A DNA stretch of 64,000 bases, taken from contig NC_013887.1 of the NCBI RefSeq assembly GCF_000025525.1, positions 1,064,729 to 1,128,728 on the forward strand, given 5' to 3'. The DNA comes from Methanocaldococcus sp. FS406-22. Its GTDB lineage: Archaea > AGJL01 > Methanococci > Methanococcales > Methanocaldococcaceae. The translations under genes were made by a program, and so were the position numbers. Below the pieces are notes generated by a model, which saw only the letters and a list, made by a program, of their open reading frames with translations, searched no databases and was not told the origin of the DNA. Positions 20,211-29,778 of this stretch are shown here, piece by piece; the stretch's first letter is position 1, and every line of letters begins with the position of its first letter.

Positions 20211-21116
20211 TTATTCAAACAACTCCCTTAAGTTGAATTGGTATTTACCCAACTTACCTCCATAGTTTCCAGCTGTAATCTTCTTAACTCCTGGAACTTT
20301 TGTAGCTGCTAATATACCCTGCTTCATAGCCTCTTTAACTGCCTCCTCATCAACCCCATCAATAACTATTTCATAAACTCCATTTACATCTTCTGGAATT
20401 TCTGAATCTTCAACAACTCCCTTCAATGTTGGACACATCTTGTGGTTTGTTGTAGCAACCATGAACTTGTATTTTGGATTGCTTGCTCCAACCTTACTAC
20501 CAGAAGCAACAACTCCTCCTGGGAATGGAGTTATAACGCCATCAACACTTGCAATGGCATCAACTGCAGCCTCAGCAGCGATTAAGGCAGAGGCATTTGT
20601 ATCTGCCATTATAAAGAAGTTTCCTCCAGCAACTCCCTTCTTAATTCCAAACTTAACCTCGGTTATAAATTCTCCTCCCATGATTGGTATCTTATAAACT
20701 TTTCTTCCGTATAACTCATCTTTCTTCTCATAACCGTCTCCGAAAAACTTCAACTTAAATCCAACCTTTAATTGCTCATCAGCTTTATCTCCCATAGCGT
20801 CAAAAATAGCAGTTGTTGGGCATGTTAAGACACACTGTCCTAATCTCTCTAACATCTGATGCTCTAATTCTGCCTTCTTAGGGTGGCATATTTGTATTAT
20901 GTACCCTGGTCTTCCATCAGGTGTTTCTGATGGTGGAACATATTTTTCAATCCCTGCCTCTGCTGGACACATGATAACAGAGCAACCAAAACCTGTTGCC
21001 TCTGTAGCAGCAATCTTAGCCCACTTCTTTGTAGCAGCTGTTATTAAAACTCTTGACACCCATATTGGGAATGCTTCTGCAAATGTATCTTCAATATATA
21101 CTCCATTTATCTCCAT
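20211..21116 (-). CDS. ftr: Formylmethanofuran:tetrahydromethanopterin formyltransferase
   Basis: 301 aa. Second step of CO2 reduction to methane: moves the formyl group from methanofuran to H4MPT in the cytoplasm. The sequence matches methanogen Ftr over its full length ([51 protein letters not shown]). A GC-rich structured region lies directly upstream and could be its 5' leader. Confidence 0.96.
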   Translation of the reverse strand: MEINGVYIEDTFAEAFPIWVSRVLITAATKKWAKIAATEATGFGCSVIMCPAEAGIEKYVPPSETPDGRPGYIIQICHPKKAELEHQMLERLGQCVLTCPTTAIFDAMGDKADEQLKVGFKLKFFGDGYEKKDELYGRKVYKIPIMGGEFITEVKFGIKKGVAGGNFFIMADTNASALIAAEAAVDAIASVDGVITPFPGGVVASGSKVGASNPKYKFMVATTNHKMCPTLKGVVEDSEIPEDVNGVYEIVIDGVDEEAVKEAMKQGILAATKVPGVKKITAGNYGGKLGKYQFNLRELFE

Positions 21117-21139
21117 AGTCTCCCTCCACTAAGATTTTA

Positions 21140-21250
21140 CGTAACCATAGAGCATAGCTTTATGGTGCGGATACCCAATAAAGTGGGGTTGCCTTTGGCA
21201 AACCCCGCTCGGTGTATAGCAATAGGGGGCTCCCCTCTATGCGATTTTAA
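21140..21250 (-). ncRNA. GC-rich structured RNA or ftr leader
   Basis: In an AT-rich genome this 110-bp stretch is strongly GC-rich. It has an outer stem CATAGAG (near 21148) with CTCTATG (near 21236). One inner hairpin is GGGGTTGCC-ttt-GGCAAACCCC and another is AGGGG-AGC-CCCCT. It lies 24 bp upstream of the ftr ATG. The strand is chosen because the ftr promoter should be upstream; a free ncRNA on either strand is possible. I know no named riboswitch with this form. Confidence 0.55.
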
Positions 21251-21397
21251 CAATTATAGTTTATCCTAAGAGCTATTAATATCTTATCATTTGGTTTTTA
21301 ATATTCGATAAATCCATAAATAGAAATATATCAACAATAATTTTAAATAATCTAAGTATAGGTAATATAACAATTAAAAAGATTTAGAGGGATAGAA

Positions 21398-21691
21398 TTG
21401 AACGGTATTAGAAGGATTGTTTTAGATATATTGAAGCCGCACGAGCCAAAAATAACAGACATGGCATTAAAACTAACATCATTACCAAATATTGATGGGG
21501 TTAATATTACAGTCTATGAAATAGATAAAGAGACAGAAAACGTTAAAGTTACAATTGAAGGGAATAATTTAGATTTTGATGAAATTCAGGAAATTATTGA
21601 AAGTTTAGGAGGGACTATTCACAGTATAGATGAAGTTGTTGCAGGTAAAAAGATTATTGAAGAAGTTAGAACACCACAAGATAGATATTAA
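21398..21691 (+). CDS. DUF211 family protein
   Basis: 97 aa, archaeal DUF211: starts [16 protein letters not shown] and has the ferredoxin-like pattern [23 protein letters not shown]. It ends [15 protein letters not shown]. The reaction is unknown. It starts at TTG 21398 after GAGGGAT. Confidence 0.85.
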   Translation: MNGIRRIVLDILKPHEPKITDMALKLTSLPNIDGVNITVYEIDKETENVKVTIEGNNLDFDEIQEIIESLGGTIHSIDEVVAGKKIIEEVRTPQDRY

Positions 21692-21748
21692 GATTTTAAT
21701 TTACGCTATTTTACTTATTTTTAAAATAAATTTAACTGTGTGATAACT

Positions 21749-22396
21749 ATGGACTTTTTTGAGAGATATAAAAATTTAAAAGAAAAATATGAAGAAAAAA
21801 AGATAAAACCAAAAGTTATTGTGGTTGGGAGGAGTAATGTTGGTAAGTCCACTTTTGTTAGATTAATGACTGGGAGAAAAGATGTTAAAGTTGGAAAAAA
21901 ACCAGGAGTTACTTTAAAAATTAATGAATATGATATGGGGGAGTATATTTTAGTAGATATGCCAGGTTTTGGATACATGGCTGGATTACCAAAAAAAGTT
22001 CAGGAAAAAATTAAGGATGAGATTGTTCATTATATAGAAAATCATGCTGATGAAATAGCTGCAGCTGTTCAAATTATAGATACAAAATCATTTTTTGAGA
22101 TAGTTGAAAGATGGAAAGGGAAGGGGGAAATTCCAATTGACTTAGAGATGTTTGACTTTATAACTGATTTGAAGATAAGTCCAATTCTTGTAGCTAATAA
22201 AATGGATAAGATAAAGAAAGATGAATGGGATGAAGTTTTGGATGGTATCTGTGAATATTTAAAATGCCAACCACCATGGCATCAATGGAAGTTTATAGTC
22301 CCAGCTATACTAAAAGAAGGTAAAGGGATTGAAGAGATAAAGAAAAAGATTCTTGAGAGGGTTAGATTATTTAAAAAATTAAGAGGAATAGAATAA
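21749..22396 (+). CDS. engB: EngB-type GTPase
   Basis: About 215 aa P-loop GTPase: G1 GRSNVGKS, G3 DMPGFGYM, G4 NKMD. Members help ribosome assembly in bacteria; archaeal versions are less studied. ATG 21749 is preferred over the GTG 9 bp upstream. Confidence 0.9.
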   Translation: MDFFERYKNLKEKYEEKKIKPKVIVVGRSNVGKSTFVRLMTGRKDVKVGKKPGVTLKINEYDMGEYILVDMPGFGYMAGLPKKVQEKIKDEIVHYIENHADEIAAAVQIIDTKSFFEIVERWKGKGEIPIDLEMFDFITDLKISPILVANKMDKIKKDEWDEVLDGICEYLKCQPPWHQWKFIVPAILKEGKGIEEIKKKILERVRLFKKLRGIE

Positions 22397-22424
22397 TTAT
22401 TGAATTAAGGTTGGTTGTGACAAA

Positions 22425-22856
22425 ATGACGAACAATGATAAAAAATCCAATGAAAATAATACTATAGTTACATTAACTGTTGCAATAGTGACTTTAATAG
22501 CCATTACGTGCATATTTTCAATCATTAGGTCATGCGATACTTTAGTAATAGCAATTGGTGTTCCTACACTTGTTTTGTTGTGGCTTGTATTTTTAGGCTG
22601 GATAAACAATAAAAAATTAGATAAAGGGGAGATGAGAAGGGCGATAACTGGAAGTATTGTTATAGCATTTTTTATTATATTGATTGCAATATCCAAAAAT
22701 CCAGAAATATACTCTAACAATAAAGAAATTTTTTCATTATTTTTTGGGATGGTTAGTACGATAATAGGTTATTATTTTGGATATAGAAGTGGGAAAGAAT
22801 CAGAAGATGAAAAAACCATACTTAAATTTGCTATCACTGAAAAGAAAAAAGATTAA
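22425..22856 (+). CDS. Four-helix membrane protein of unknown function
   Basis: 143 aa with four hydrophobic segments. The last (MVSTIIGYYFGYRSGKES) is followed by a charged cytoplasmic tail. No family is recognised. It lies 28 bp after engB, likely on the same message. A strong hairpin follows the stop. Confidence 0.75.
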   Translation: MTNNDKKSNENNTIVTLTVAIVTLIAITCIFSIIRSCDTLVIAIGVPTLVLLWLVFLGWINNKKLDKGEMRRAITGSIVIAFFIILIAISKNPEIYSNNKEIFSLFFGMVSTIIGYYFGYRSGKESEDEKTILKFAITEKKKD

Positions 22857-22867
22857 AAAAGGAATTT

Positions 22868-22898
22868 CGTTGCAATCCTCACTGCTCAGATTGCAACG
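22868..22898. terminator. Perfect hairpin between convergent genes
   Basis: CGTTGCAATC (22868-22877) pairs with GATTGCAACG (22889-22898) around an 11-nt loop. T- or A-rich DNA follows on both sides. It is placed between the convergent membrane gene and rps10, as a two-way terminator would be. Confidence 0.65.
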
Positions 22899-22942
22899 TT
22901 TTTGCCTATGAAAATTTACCTGATAAAATAGCTACACCATTT

Positions 22943-23248
22943 TTATTTAAACTGTATCTCTATTTGAACATTGTCAGGGATTTTTATTTTCATAATGTGT
23001 CTTAAAGCTCTCTCATCTGCATCAATGTCAATTAATCTTTTGTGGATTTTCATTGTCCATCTGTCAAATGTTGATGAACCTTCTCCATCTGGACTTTTTC
23101 TTGTAACAACTCTTAAGACCTTTGTTGGTAATGGTATAGGCCCTGAAATATCTACTCCAGTTTTTTCGGCAATCTCTTTTATTTGTCTGCAAATTTCATC
23201 TAAAACTTTGTGGTCTGTACTTGATAACTTAATTCTTGCTCTTTGCAT
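22943..23248 (-). CDS. rps10: Small ribosomal subunit protein uS10
   Basis: 101 aa, full-length archaeal uS10 ([44 protein letters not shown]). It follows tuf on the same strand as in many archaea, so the two are co-expressed. Confidence 0.96.
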   Translation of the reverse strand: MQRARIKLSSTDHKVLDEICRQIKEIAEKTGVDISGPIPLPTKVLRVVTRKSPDGEGSSTFDRWTMKIHKRLIDIDADERALRHIMKIKIPDNVQIEIQFK

Positions 23249-23330
23249 ACTCTCCCCTCTCGAACTCTTTGAAATATAAAAAATATAAAATGGGATTTAA
23301 AAAATTAATTAAAAGGGAAGTTTAGAGAAT

Positions 23331-24617
23331 TTACTTGTTCTTAGCTTTGACATCGATTGCCATACCAGCAGCGATTGTCATACCCATATCTCTGATAGCG
23401 AATCTTCCTAATTGTGGAATTTCTCTAACGTTTTCAATGACCATTGGTTTTGTTGGTTTGATTTTGACTATAGCAGCATCACCAGTCTTTAAGAACTGTG
23501 GATTCTCCTCAATGACTTGCCCTGTTCTTGGGTCTAATTTCTTCAACAACTCAATGAATGTACATGCAACCTGTGCTGTGTGTGCGTGGAAGACTGGTGT
23601 GTAACCAACTGTAATTGCTGTTGGGTGCTGTAAGACAACGATTTGTGCAGTGAATTCTTCAGCAACTGTTGGTGGGTTGTCTGGGTGTCCACAAACGTCT
23701 CCTCTCTTAATGTCTTTCTTACTGACTCCTCTAACGTTGAATCCAATGTTATCTCCAGGTTCTGCTTGTGGGATTTGTTCGTGGTGCATCTCGATTGACT
23801 TAACTTCTCCGCTAACTCCTGCTGGTTCAAAGACAACTTTGTCTCCTGGTCTTAAGATACCTGTTTCGACTCTTCCAACAGGAACTGTACCAACCCCTGT
23901 AATTGAGTAAACATCTTGGATTGGGATTCTTAATGGTAAGTTTGTTGGTTTTTCTGGTGGTTGGAACTTGTCTAAAGCTTCAACTAATGTTGGTCCTTTG
24001 TACCATGGCATGTTTTCTGATCTTTTAACAACGTTGTCTCCTTTCAATGAAGCTGTTGGGATGAAGTCAATTTGGTCTGGGTTGTAACCTAAGACTTTTA
24101 ATAATTGGTCTGATAATAATTTCTTCATTTTTTCGTATTCTTCTTGGCTGTAGTTGACTGTATCCATCTTGTTGATTGCAACAGCGATTTGCTTAATACC
24201 TAATGTTCTTGCTAAGAACATGTGCTCTCTTGTTTGTGGCTGAATTCCTGTCTTAGCGTCGTTAACATCAACAACTAAGACAGCAGCATCTGCCTGTGAA
24301 GCTCCTGTAATCATGTTTTTAATGAAGTCTCTGTGTCCTGGACAGTCGACGATTGTAATTTCATATTTTTGGGTTTCGAATTTCTTGTGAGCTACGTCGA
24401 TTGTAACTCCTCTTTCTCTTTCTTCTTTCAAGTTGTCCATGACATAAGCAAACTCGAATCCTGCTTTACCTCTCTCTTGAGCTTCTCTTCTTAACTTCTC
24501 TAATAACTGTGGGTCGATAGCTCCACTGTCGTATAACAATCTACCGACTGTTGTTGATTTACCTGCATCGACGTGTCCAATGAATGCTACGTTTAATACT
24601 GGTTTTTGCTTTGCCAT
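23331..24617 (-). CDS. tuf: Translation elongation factor 1-alpha
   Basis: 428 aa GTPase that brings aminoacyl-tRNA to the ribosome. G1 [10 protein letters not shown]3 DCPGHRDF, G4 NKMD and all three domains are present. It shows more G/C-ending codons than its neighbours, as expected for high expression. A 7-bp inverted repeat lies in its leader. Confidence 0.98.
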   Translation of the reverse strand: MAKQKPVLNVAFIGHVDAGKSTTVGRLLYDSGAIDPQLLEKLRREAQERGKAGFEFAYVMDNLKEERERGVTIDVAHKKFETQKYEITIVDCPGHRDFIKNMITGASQADAAVLVVDVNDAKTGIQPQTREHMFLARTLGIKQIAVAINKMDTVNYSQEEYEKMKKLLSDQLLKVLGYNPDQIDFIPTASLKGDNVVKRSENMPWYKGPTLVEALDKFQPPEKPTNLPLRIPIQDVYSITGVGTVPVGRVETGILRPGDKVVFEPAGVSGEVKSIEMHHEQIPQAEPGDNIGFNVRGVSKKDIKRGDVCGHPDNPPTVAEEFTAQIVVLQHPTAITVGYTPVFHAHTAQVACTFIELLKKLDPRTGQVIEENPQFLKTGDAAIVKIKPTKPMVIENVREIPQLGRFAIRDMGMTIAAGMAIDVKAKNK

Positions 24618-24672
24618 AATCCATCACCAATCTCTCTTCTTTTTTAATTTTTATTATATCGCCTAAAATGGT

Positions 24673-24690
24673 GTTAAGTTTTCACTTAAC
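24673..24690 (-). promoter_or_regulatory. Palindrome in the tuf leader
   Basis: GTTAAGT-tttc-ACTTAAC, perfect 7-bp arms, 56 nt upstream of the tuf start codon. It could be an operator or an RNA hairpin. No function can be assigned from sequence alone. Confidence 0.4.
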
Positions 24691-24821
24691 AAAGTAGGAA
24701 TATAAGAATACAGAATTTGTGGTGATATAACTATTAAATAGGAGGTATATAAATCTTTTGGTTATGTGAAGATTTTGCAATTAACCCTATATTATATAAA
24801 ATTGTAGTATAAATAAATAGT

Positions 24822-25751
24822 TTATTCCAATTTTCCAACACCCAATATCCTAATCTTTGCACTACCGTCAACTAAACATAATTTATCTCCAACATCGTAA
24901 GCTATTTCCTTTTGCAGTGAAAGCCTTATCTTATTGTTATTTACTTCCTCAACAATACAAGAAACACTTTGCAGACCAACAATTATTTGGTAGTTTTCTC
25001 CTTCTTTTACAGTTTTTTGCATGAATGGATTCCAATTAATGTTAAGTTCAATTTCTTTAGTAACTTTTAACTCTCCATTTGACAGTATCATTCCTCTATC
25101 CAACTCATCTGTAGTTATTCCTTTTAGAGCTAACCCCACTCTATTTCCAGCCTTTGCTTCTTTGAAATCATTATCATGTATTTGGATACTTCTGACCATT
25201 GCCGTTTTATCTGTTGGATAAACCCTCAGATTATCATGAACCTTCACAATTCCAGTTTCAACCTTTCCCAGTATAACAGTTCCTACGCTCCTAACTGTGA
25301 AGTAATGGTCTATTGGAATTTTAACAAAGCTATTATAATCCCTATCTACATTCAAATTAATCATCTTCTCTCTAATGTTTATAAAATCTCTCTCCAAGAT
25401 TTCAAAGTCCTTCATTGATGTTTGGGATATGATATTTTTTAGCATGTCTAAATCAACATATTCTCCTAAAACAAAAGCTCCTCTATTTATTTCAAACATA
25501 TCCAATGCTAAAAGAGTTTCTCCCAATTCACCTGTAATCTCATCAATAAAAACTAAAGCGTAATCCATCATGTTTATTGCATATATTAAAGGATTTATTC
25601 TATCCGGATATCTTGTTGGCTCAACATAGCAAACTGCCTTATTTCCCTGTTTGTAATTATATAAAGTTATATCTGTTGATGTCCCTTTTTTCCCCAACTC
25701 TTTTCCAACTCCTTCAATATGCCCAAATAATCCTACTGTTAAACCTTCCAT
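24822..25751 (-). CDS. Degenerate EF-Tu-like protein, probably archaeal SelB-like
   Basis: 309 aa. Domain 2/3 signatures of elongation factors are clear (FTVRSVGTVILGKVETGIVKVHDNL; GNRVGLALKGI). The G domain is short, and the P-loop reads GHIEGVGKELGKKGTS instead of GHVDAGKST. It lacks an NKxD, so GTP binding is doubtful. It resembles the archaeal SelB-like group that lost GTPase residues. It lies beside tuf; a translation role is inferred. Confidence 0.75.
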   Translation of the reverse strand: MEGLTVGLFGHIEGVGKELGKKGTSTDITLYNYKQGNKAVCYVEPTRYPDRINPLIYAINMMDYALVFIDEITGELGETLLALDMFEINRGAFVLGEYVDLDMLKNIISQTSMKDFEILERDFINIREKMINLNVDRDYNSFVKIPIDHYFTVRSVGTVILGKVETGIVKVHDNLRVYPTDKTAMVRSIQIHDNDFKEAKAGNRVGLALKGITTDELDRGMILSNGELKVTKEIELNINWNPFMQKTVKEGENYQIIVGLQSVSCIVEEVNNNKIRLSLQKEIAYDVGDKLCLVDGSAKIRILGVGKLE

Positions 25752-25795
25752 TTAATCACCATTAATAGCAATTTTTAGTAGCCCAATTATATAGT

Positions 25796-25911
25796 GTTTT
25801 TCAAAACTTATAAAATTAATAAAGAAATATTTTGAACACCTTCTTAAAAGAAGGTGTTCATCAGTGACTTAAGTTATACTTACACTAATTACTAAAGTAT
25901 TTTTGAAAAAC
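25796..25911 (+). promoter_or_regulatory. Nested inverted repeats upstream of the purine permease gene
   Basis: An outer pair of 11 bp (GTTTTTCAAAA 25796-25806 and TTTTGAAAAAC 25901-25911) flanks a perfect 13-bp hairpin TGAACACCTTCTT / AAGAAGGTGTTCA (25833-25860). It lies in the 300-bp space between divergent genes, 150-260 bp before the permease ATG. A leader RNA or repressor sites could form here. The rest of the space is AT-rich promoter DNA. Confidence 0.5.
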
Positions 25912-26057
25912 ATTAATTTTTCCTAAAAATATTGACCATTTAAGAACTAGATTATAATTCTTTATTTCACATTAATGTTTATAAAATACGTTGATTATAG
26001 ATACAACATATTATTATTCTATTATCAAATATAGTAAATACATTTGGAGGGGTGGTT

Positions 26058-27362
26058 ATGAAATTTGTTGAAAGATACTTTGAATTTGAGAAGTATGGAA
26101 CTAATCTAAAGGTAGAGACTCTTGCAGGAATAACAACATTTATGACAATGGCATATATAATCTTTGTTAATCCACAAATTTTAAGTGCTACAGGAATGGA
26201 TTTTGGGGCTGTCATGGTAGCTACTTGTATCGCTTCAGCAATTGCCACATTAATTATGGGTTTATATGCAAGATATCCATTTGCTTTAGCTCCAGGGATG
26301 GGGCTTAACGCTTACTTCACTTATGGTGTTTGTTTAGGTATGGGTATTGATTGGAGAGTTGCGTTAGGTGCTGTTTTTATCTCTGGAGTGTTGTTTATAA
26401 TATTAACGTTAACAAAAATAAGGACATGGATTTTTAATGTTATCCCAAATGCTATAAAGTATGGAACTGCTGTTGGTATTGGACTATTTATTGCATTTAT
26501 TGGATTAAAAACTGCGGGTATTGTTGTTGAGAGTAAAGCTACACTGGTTACATTAGGGAATTTAATGGAACCATCTACACTATTGGCATTGTTTGGGATA
26601 TTTTTGACATCAATCTTAGTTAGTAGGAATGTTATTGGCTCTATCTTAATTGGAATTATAGTAACTTCACTTATAGGAATGATTTTGGGCATTTCCCCAT
26701 TCCCAGAGGGAATATTCTCAATGCCCCCATCAATTGAGCCAACATTCTTAAAATTAGATATAATGGGGGCTTTAAACTTAGGACTTTTGACAATTGTCTT
26801 AGCATTCTTCTTTGTTGATATGTTCGATACATTAGGGACTTTAAGTGCTTTAGCTTCTCAGGCTGGCTATTTAGATAAAGATGGAAAACTGCCAAGAGTT
26901 GAAAAGGCATTAATGGCTGATGCTACTGGAACTGTTGTTGGCTCATTGTTTGGGACTTCAACTGTAACCACATATATAGAATCTGCAAGTGGTATAGCAC
27001 TTGGAGGGAGAACAGGTTTTGTCTCAGTAGTTGTAGCAGTGCTGTTTTTATTATCATTATTCTTCTATCCAGTAGTTAAAGCAATTCCTCCCTATGCAAC
27101 AGCAGCAGCCCTTGTCATTGTAGGGGCTTTAATGATGAAATCAATAAAATATATTGACTTTGATGACTACACAGAAGCAATTCCTGCATTTATAACTCTA
27201 TTAACAATTCCTTTGACATACAGTATAGCCACTGGGCTTGCTTTAGGATTTATAACCTATCCAATCTTGAAGGTATTCACTGGAAGATGGAAAGAAGTGC
27301 ACTGGCTTGTTTATGTTTTAGCAGCAATATTCGCCCTAAGGTTCATATATCTCTCAGGGTAA
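26058..27362 (+). CDS. AzgA-type purine (NCS2) permease
   Basis: 434 aa with 12 or more membrane helices. The N-terminus (ETLAGITTFMTMAYIIFVNP) and ALAPGMGLNAYFTY are AzgA hallmarks. FFVDMFDTLGTL, GTSTVTTYIESASGIALGGRTG and the late GFITYPIL confirm the family. It takes up adenine, guanine or hypoxanthine with protons. ATG 26058 follows GGAGGGGTGG. Confidence 0.92.
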   Translation: MKFVERYFEFEKYGTNLKVETLAGITTFMTMAYIIFVNPQILSATGMDFGAVMVATCIASAIATLIMGLYARYPFALAPGMGLNAYFTYGVCLGMGIDWRVALGAVFISGVLFIILTLTKIRTWIFNVIPNAIKYGTAVGIGLFIAFIGLKTAGIVVESKATLVTLGNLMEPSTLLALFGIFLTSILVSRNVIGSILIGIIVTSLIGMILGISPFPEGIFSMPPSIEPTFLKLDIMGALNLGLLTIVLAFFFVDMFDTLGTLSALASQAGYLDKDGKLPRVEKALMADATGTVVGSLFGTSTVTTYIESASGIALGGRTGFVSVVVAVLFLLSLFFYPVVKAIPPYATAAALVIVGALMMKSIKYIDFDDYTEAIPAFITLLTIPLTYSIATGLALGFITYPILKVFTGRWKEVHWLVYVLAAIFALRFIYLSG

Positions 27363-27424
27363 AGTATTTAAATAACCTTAGATTTATTTTCTCTTTCCAC
27401 TTTATTGATTTTAGAGTTGAGATT

Positions 27425-27730
27425 ATGAAAGTAGCTATTTCAATGGATGTTGATAAGATTAGCAATAGTTTTGAAAATTGTAAGTATTTCTTAATCGTTA
27501 GAATAGAAGATAACGAAGTTAAGAGCACAAAAGTTATTTTCAATGATGAAAATGGAAGAAAATCTATTGTAAAAGAAAAAGTCAATGCAATTATATGTAA
27601 AAGCATAAATGAGGAGAATTATAAAAAGTTTGGTAAAAAGATAGAGGTTTATCATGCTGAAGGAGATGATGTCGATAAAAACATCTCTTTATTTATTGAA
27701 GGGAAATTGACCAAAATAACTAATCCATAA
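27425..27730 (+). CDS. NifX/NifB-associated cofactor-binding family protein
   Basis: 101 aa, dinitrogenase Fe-Mo-cofactor biosynthesis domain (MKVAISMDVDKISNSFENCKYFLIV; AIICKSINEENYKKFGKKIEVY). The fold binds Fe-S or metal clusters and occurs outside nitrogen fixation in methanogens. ATG 27425 is chosen because longer forms overlap the permease gene. It is the last host gene before the tRNA and the integrated element. Confidence 0.8.
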   Translation: MKVAISMDVDKISNSFENCKYFLIVRIEDNEVKSTKVIFNDENGRKSIVKEKVNAIICKSINEENYKKFGKKIEVYHAEGDDVDKNISLFIEGKLTKITNP

Positions 27731-27756
27731 TTTCTCCTAAGAATATTACCGTAAAA

Positions 27757-27764
27757 TTTATATA
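27757..27764 (+). promoter_or_regulatory. TATA box of tRNA-Ser
   Basis: TTTATATA, 42 to 35 bp before the first tRNA base, the usual archaeal box A position for a stable RNA gene. Confidence 0.7.
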
Positions 27765-27798
27765 CTAAATCATTATATTTTTTATATGCCTGTTTTGT

Positions 27799-27885
27799 GC
27801 AGGGGTAGCCAAGCCAGGACTACGGCGCTGGACTTGAGATCCAGTGGGGCTTTGCCCCGCCTGGGTTCAAATCCCAGCCCCTGCG
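27799..27885 (+). tRNA. tRNA-Ser (anticodon UGA)
   Basis: Acceptor GCAGGGG pairs with CCCCTGC, the anticodon loop is CTTGAGA (anticodon TGA), and there is a long variable arm (GGGGC-ttt-GCCCC). The T arm is CTGGG-ttcaaat-CCCAG and the discriminator base is G. CCA is encoded at 27886-27888. The 3' half is the integration site of the element and remains functional because attL restores it. Confidence 0.96.
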
Positions 27886-27889
27886 CCAT
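27833..27889 (+). repeat. attL, 57-bp core in tRNA-Ser
   Basis: The sequence from CTTGAG in the anticodon arm through the encoded CCA and one T is identical to 58228-58284. Direct repeats of this kind mark tyrosine-recombinase integration into a tRNA gene. Confidence 0.95.
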
Positions 27890-28026
27890 CTATTTTAGTG
27901 TTAAAAACTATCCTAAGAAGGTTAAAAAATACTCCTTTAGTAGCCATTTTTCAACTGGATTAAACCAGTGGAATAACAAAGTCCATTATGGTAATATATT
28001 CAACTGGACTAACTATTTTCAAAAAA

Positions 28027-29013
28027 TCACAACAACTTTTTTATCGTCTTCAACATCTTCAAAGCCCTCTCCTTAGAGTGGGAGTAATAAAGCGTTGTAT
28101 CCAAACTCCTATGACCAAGATACTCTTTTACAATATCTATCGGAACACCTTTATCCAATAAATCTACAGCCCTCCCGTGCCTAAGAGAATGCAATACAAT
28201 TCTCTTATTTTTAGGTATCTTTCCTTCCTTCTTAAGCTCATCAACAGCTCTTTTAAACACTTTATATATTGTATCCTTACTAACCCTCTCCCCCTTAGGA
28301 GTTTGAAATATATAATCATCAGAGTTCTGCCTTGGATTAAACTGCACATACCATCTCAAAGCCTCTAACGTATCAGAAGAACAAACAACAACCCTTTCCT
28401 CATGAGTCTTAGTATTTGTAATCCTAAAAGTCCCCTCATCAAAGTCACAATCTTTATACTTTAAATTTAATACCTCACTAATCCTCGCACCAGTATCCCA
28501 CAACAACCTAACAATCAAACAATTCCTAATACTCATCCTTGAATTCGACTCCATCATTTTCTCCAAGATTAAGTTTAAAGCATTAGCATCAATGGCATCA
28601 TAATGCTTAACCTCAAACTTGGAGAATCTCCTCCTTTCCTTTGATTCTTCTGCAAACTCTCTAAAATTGTTCAACCTCATTAACCTATAAAACACTTTAA
28701 GCAACTTGAAATACTTATCCTGAGAGCTCCTACTAACCTTCCTCTCTTTTTCTAAATAGTTAAAGAACCTCACAAAATCGGCATTAGTCATTGTCTCTGG
28801 TGTTTTATTCAACCTATTATAAACAAAATCTAAAAACACTCTCAACCTTAAAATATCACTCCGTATAGTGCTTTCTTTTATTCCATCGAATTCCCTTTCC
28901 TCCCTAAACCTATCAACCCACTTTTTAATTTCAGGAGATTCCTCAACCTTCTCCCTCTTTGGTTTCACCAACAAAAGATTTTTAAAATTAAGCCCGTTCC
29001 CCTTCATCCTCAT
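28027..29013 (-). CDS. int: Tyrosine recombinase (integrase) of the element
   Basis: 328 aa. N-terminal SAM-like core-binding domain (residues about 30-130), then the catalytic domain with Arg in WDTGARISEVLN, a Lys in TNTKTHEERV, HSLRHGRAVDL and GHRSLDTTLYYSH with the Tyr nucleophile. All catalytic residues are present. Next to attL, it most likely made the integration. Its start overlaps the next gene upstream by 26 bp. Confidence 0.95.
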   Translation of the reverse strand: MRMKGNGLNFKNLLLVKPKREKVEESPEIKKWVDRFREEREFDGIKESTIRSDILRLRVFLDFVYNRLNKTPETMTNADFVRFFNYLEKERKVSRSSQDKYFKLLKVFYRLMRLNNFREFAEESKERRRFSKFEVKHYDAIDANALNLILEKMMESNSRMSIRNCLIVRLLWDTGARISEVLNLKYKDCDFDEGTFRITNTKTHEERVVVCSSDTLEALRWYVQFNPRQNSDDYIFQTPKGERVSKDTIYKVFKRAVDELKKEGKIPKNKRIVLHSLRHGRAVDLLDKGVPIDIVKEYLGHRSLDTTLYYSHSKERALKMLKTIKKLL

Positions 29014-29251
29014 TCACCAAAACATAGTTTAACAATAAACCAGTAGCCTTACCAAACCTCTCCACAATCTCTTTTTCTTTGTCAGTAAGAACAATCCTCT
29101 TCTTATACCTCTTCTTAACCTCAATAGCTTTCTTTAACCTCTCAGCATCAATGATTTTAATCCCCTCAAGCTTATGCAAAATATACCTAAGCTCCCTACT
29201 ATCTATATTTTTGCACAAACAAAATGTGGCTTTAGTCATGGGAATCACCAT
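28988..29251 (-). CDS. Small protein of unknown function next to integrase
   Basis: 87 aa, basic and helical, with two Cys near the start (FCLCKN) and EKEIVERFGKATGLLLNYVL. It overlaps the integrase start by 26 bp and the upstream gene end by 20 bp, so it is translationally coupled. It could be an excisionase-like partner, but nothing beyond position supports this. Confidence 0.65.
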   Translation of the reverse strand: MVIPMTKATFCLCKNIDSRELRYILHKLEGIKIIDAERLKKAIEVKKRYKKRIVLTDKEKEIVERFGKATGLLLNYVLVNEDEGERA

Positions 29252-29585
29252 CTACCAACTTCAACTTCTTAACAAGAACCCTCTCTACAATATCCAACCT
29301 CCCCAAATACCCGACAATTACATCAAACTCTGGATTTTCCCTACAAAACTTCCTAACCTTATCCAAATAAGCAACAAATAACTTCCTAAACAAAGCATCA
29401 ACAGAATCTTTAATACAAAACGTCAACTCATAAATCTCCTTATCATTATAAACTGCCCAAATTGTAATATAATCATCGAAACTCCAACCATAATCCCTAT
29501 AAATATTCGTATCTGCTTCCTTCATTATAAATTCAGCCTCTATAGGATTAATCTCCCTACCCTTAACGCCCATAAGCATCCCCAT
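29232..29585 (-). CDS. Element protein of unknown function
   Basis: 117 aa, acidic N-terminus and helical C-terminus (DALFRKLFVAYLDKVRKF). No motif is recognised. It is part of the minus-strand run that ends with the integrase. An internal ATG near the start (MGVKGREINP) is possible. Confidence 0.65.
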   Translation of the reverse strand: MGMLMGVKGREINPIEAEFIMKEADTNIYRDYGWSFDDYITIWAVYNDKEIYELTFCIKDSVDALFRKLFVAYLDKVRKFCRENPEFDVIVGYLGRLDIVERVLVKKLKLVDGDSHD

Positions 29586-29600
29586 CTATGAGAATCCCTC

Positions 29601-29765
29601 CTAAAAGCTTCGATATGCAGGGCAACAGCTGAAACCGTCCCCATTCTTAAATTTTACATCTCTATAGCCACAATCTGGACAATATATAACATACGCCTCC
29701 AGTTCTTCGTCATAATATCCTTCCAGCTCTCCACCACACCATGGACATTCACCACATTCTGACAT
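29601..29765 (-). CDS. Tiny zinc-ribbon protein
   Basis: 54 aa. Two CxxC pairs (CPWCGG at residues 7-12 and CPDCG at 29-33) form a zinc ribbon, and two more Cys sit near the end. A GGGGGTGG ribosome site and the overlapping frame context support expression. Small zinc ribbons are common DNA-binding regulators of archaeal elements. Confidence 0.75.
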   Translation of the reverse strand: MSECGECPWCGGELEGYYDEELEAYVIYCPDCGYRDVKFKNGDGFSCCPAYRSF

Positions 29766-29778
29766 GCTACCACCCCCA

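Noticed and set aside
23543-23836. Minus-strand 97-codon frame inside tuf
   Set aside because: Out-of-frame shadow of a highly conserved gene.
27786-28076. 96-codon plus-strand frame over the tRNA
   Set aside because: It lies across the tRNA-Ser gene and attL and is a chance frame from GC-rich tRNA sequence.
28027-29013. SSV-type integration in which the integrase is cut
   Set aside because: The integrase frame is whole and the att repeat lies outside it.
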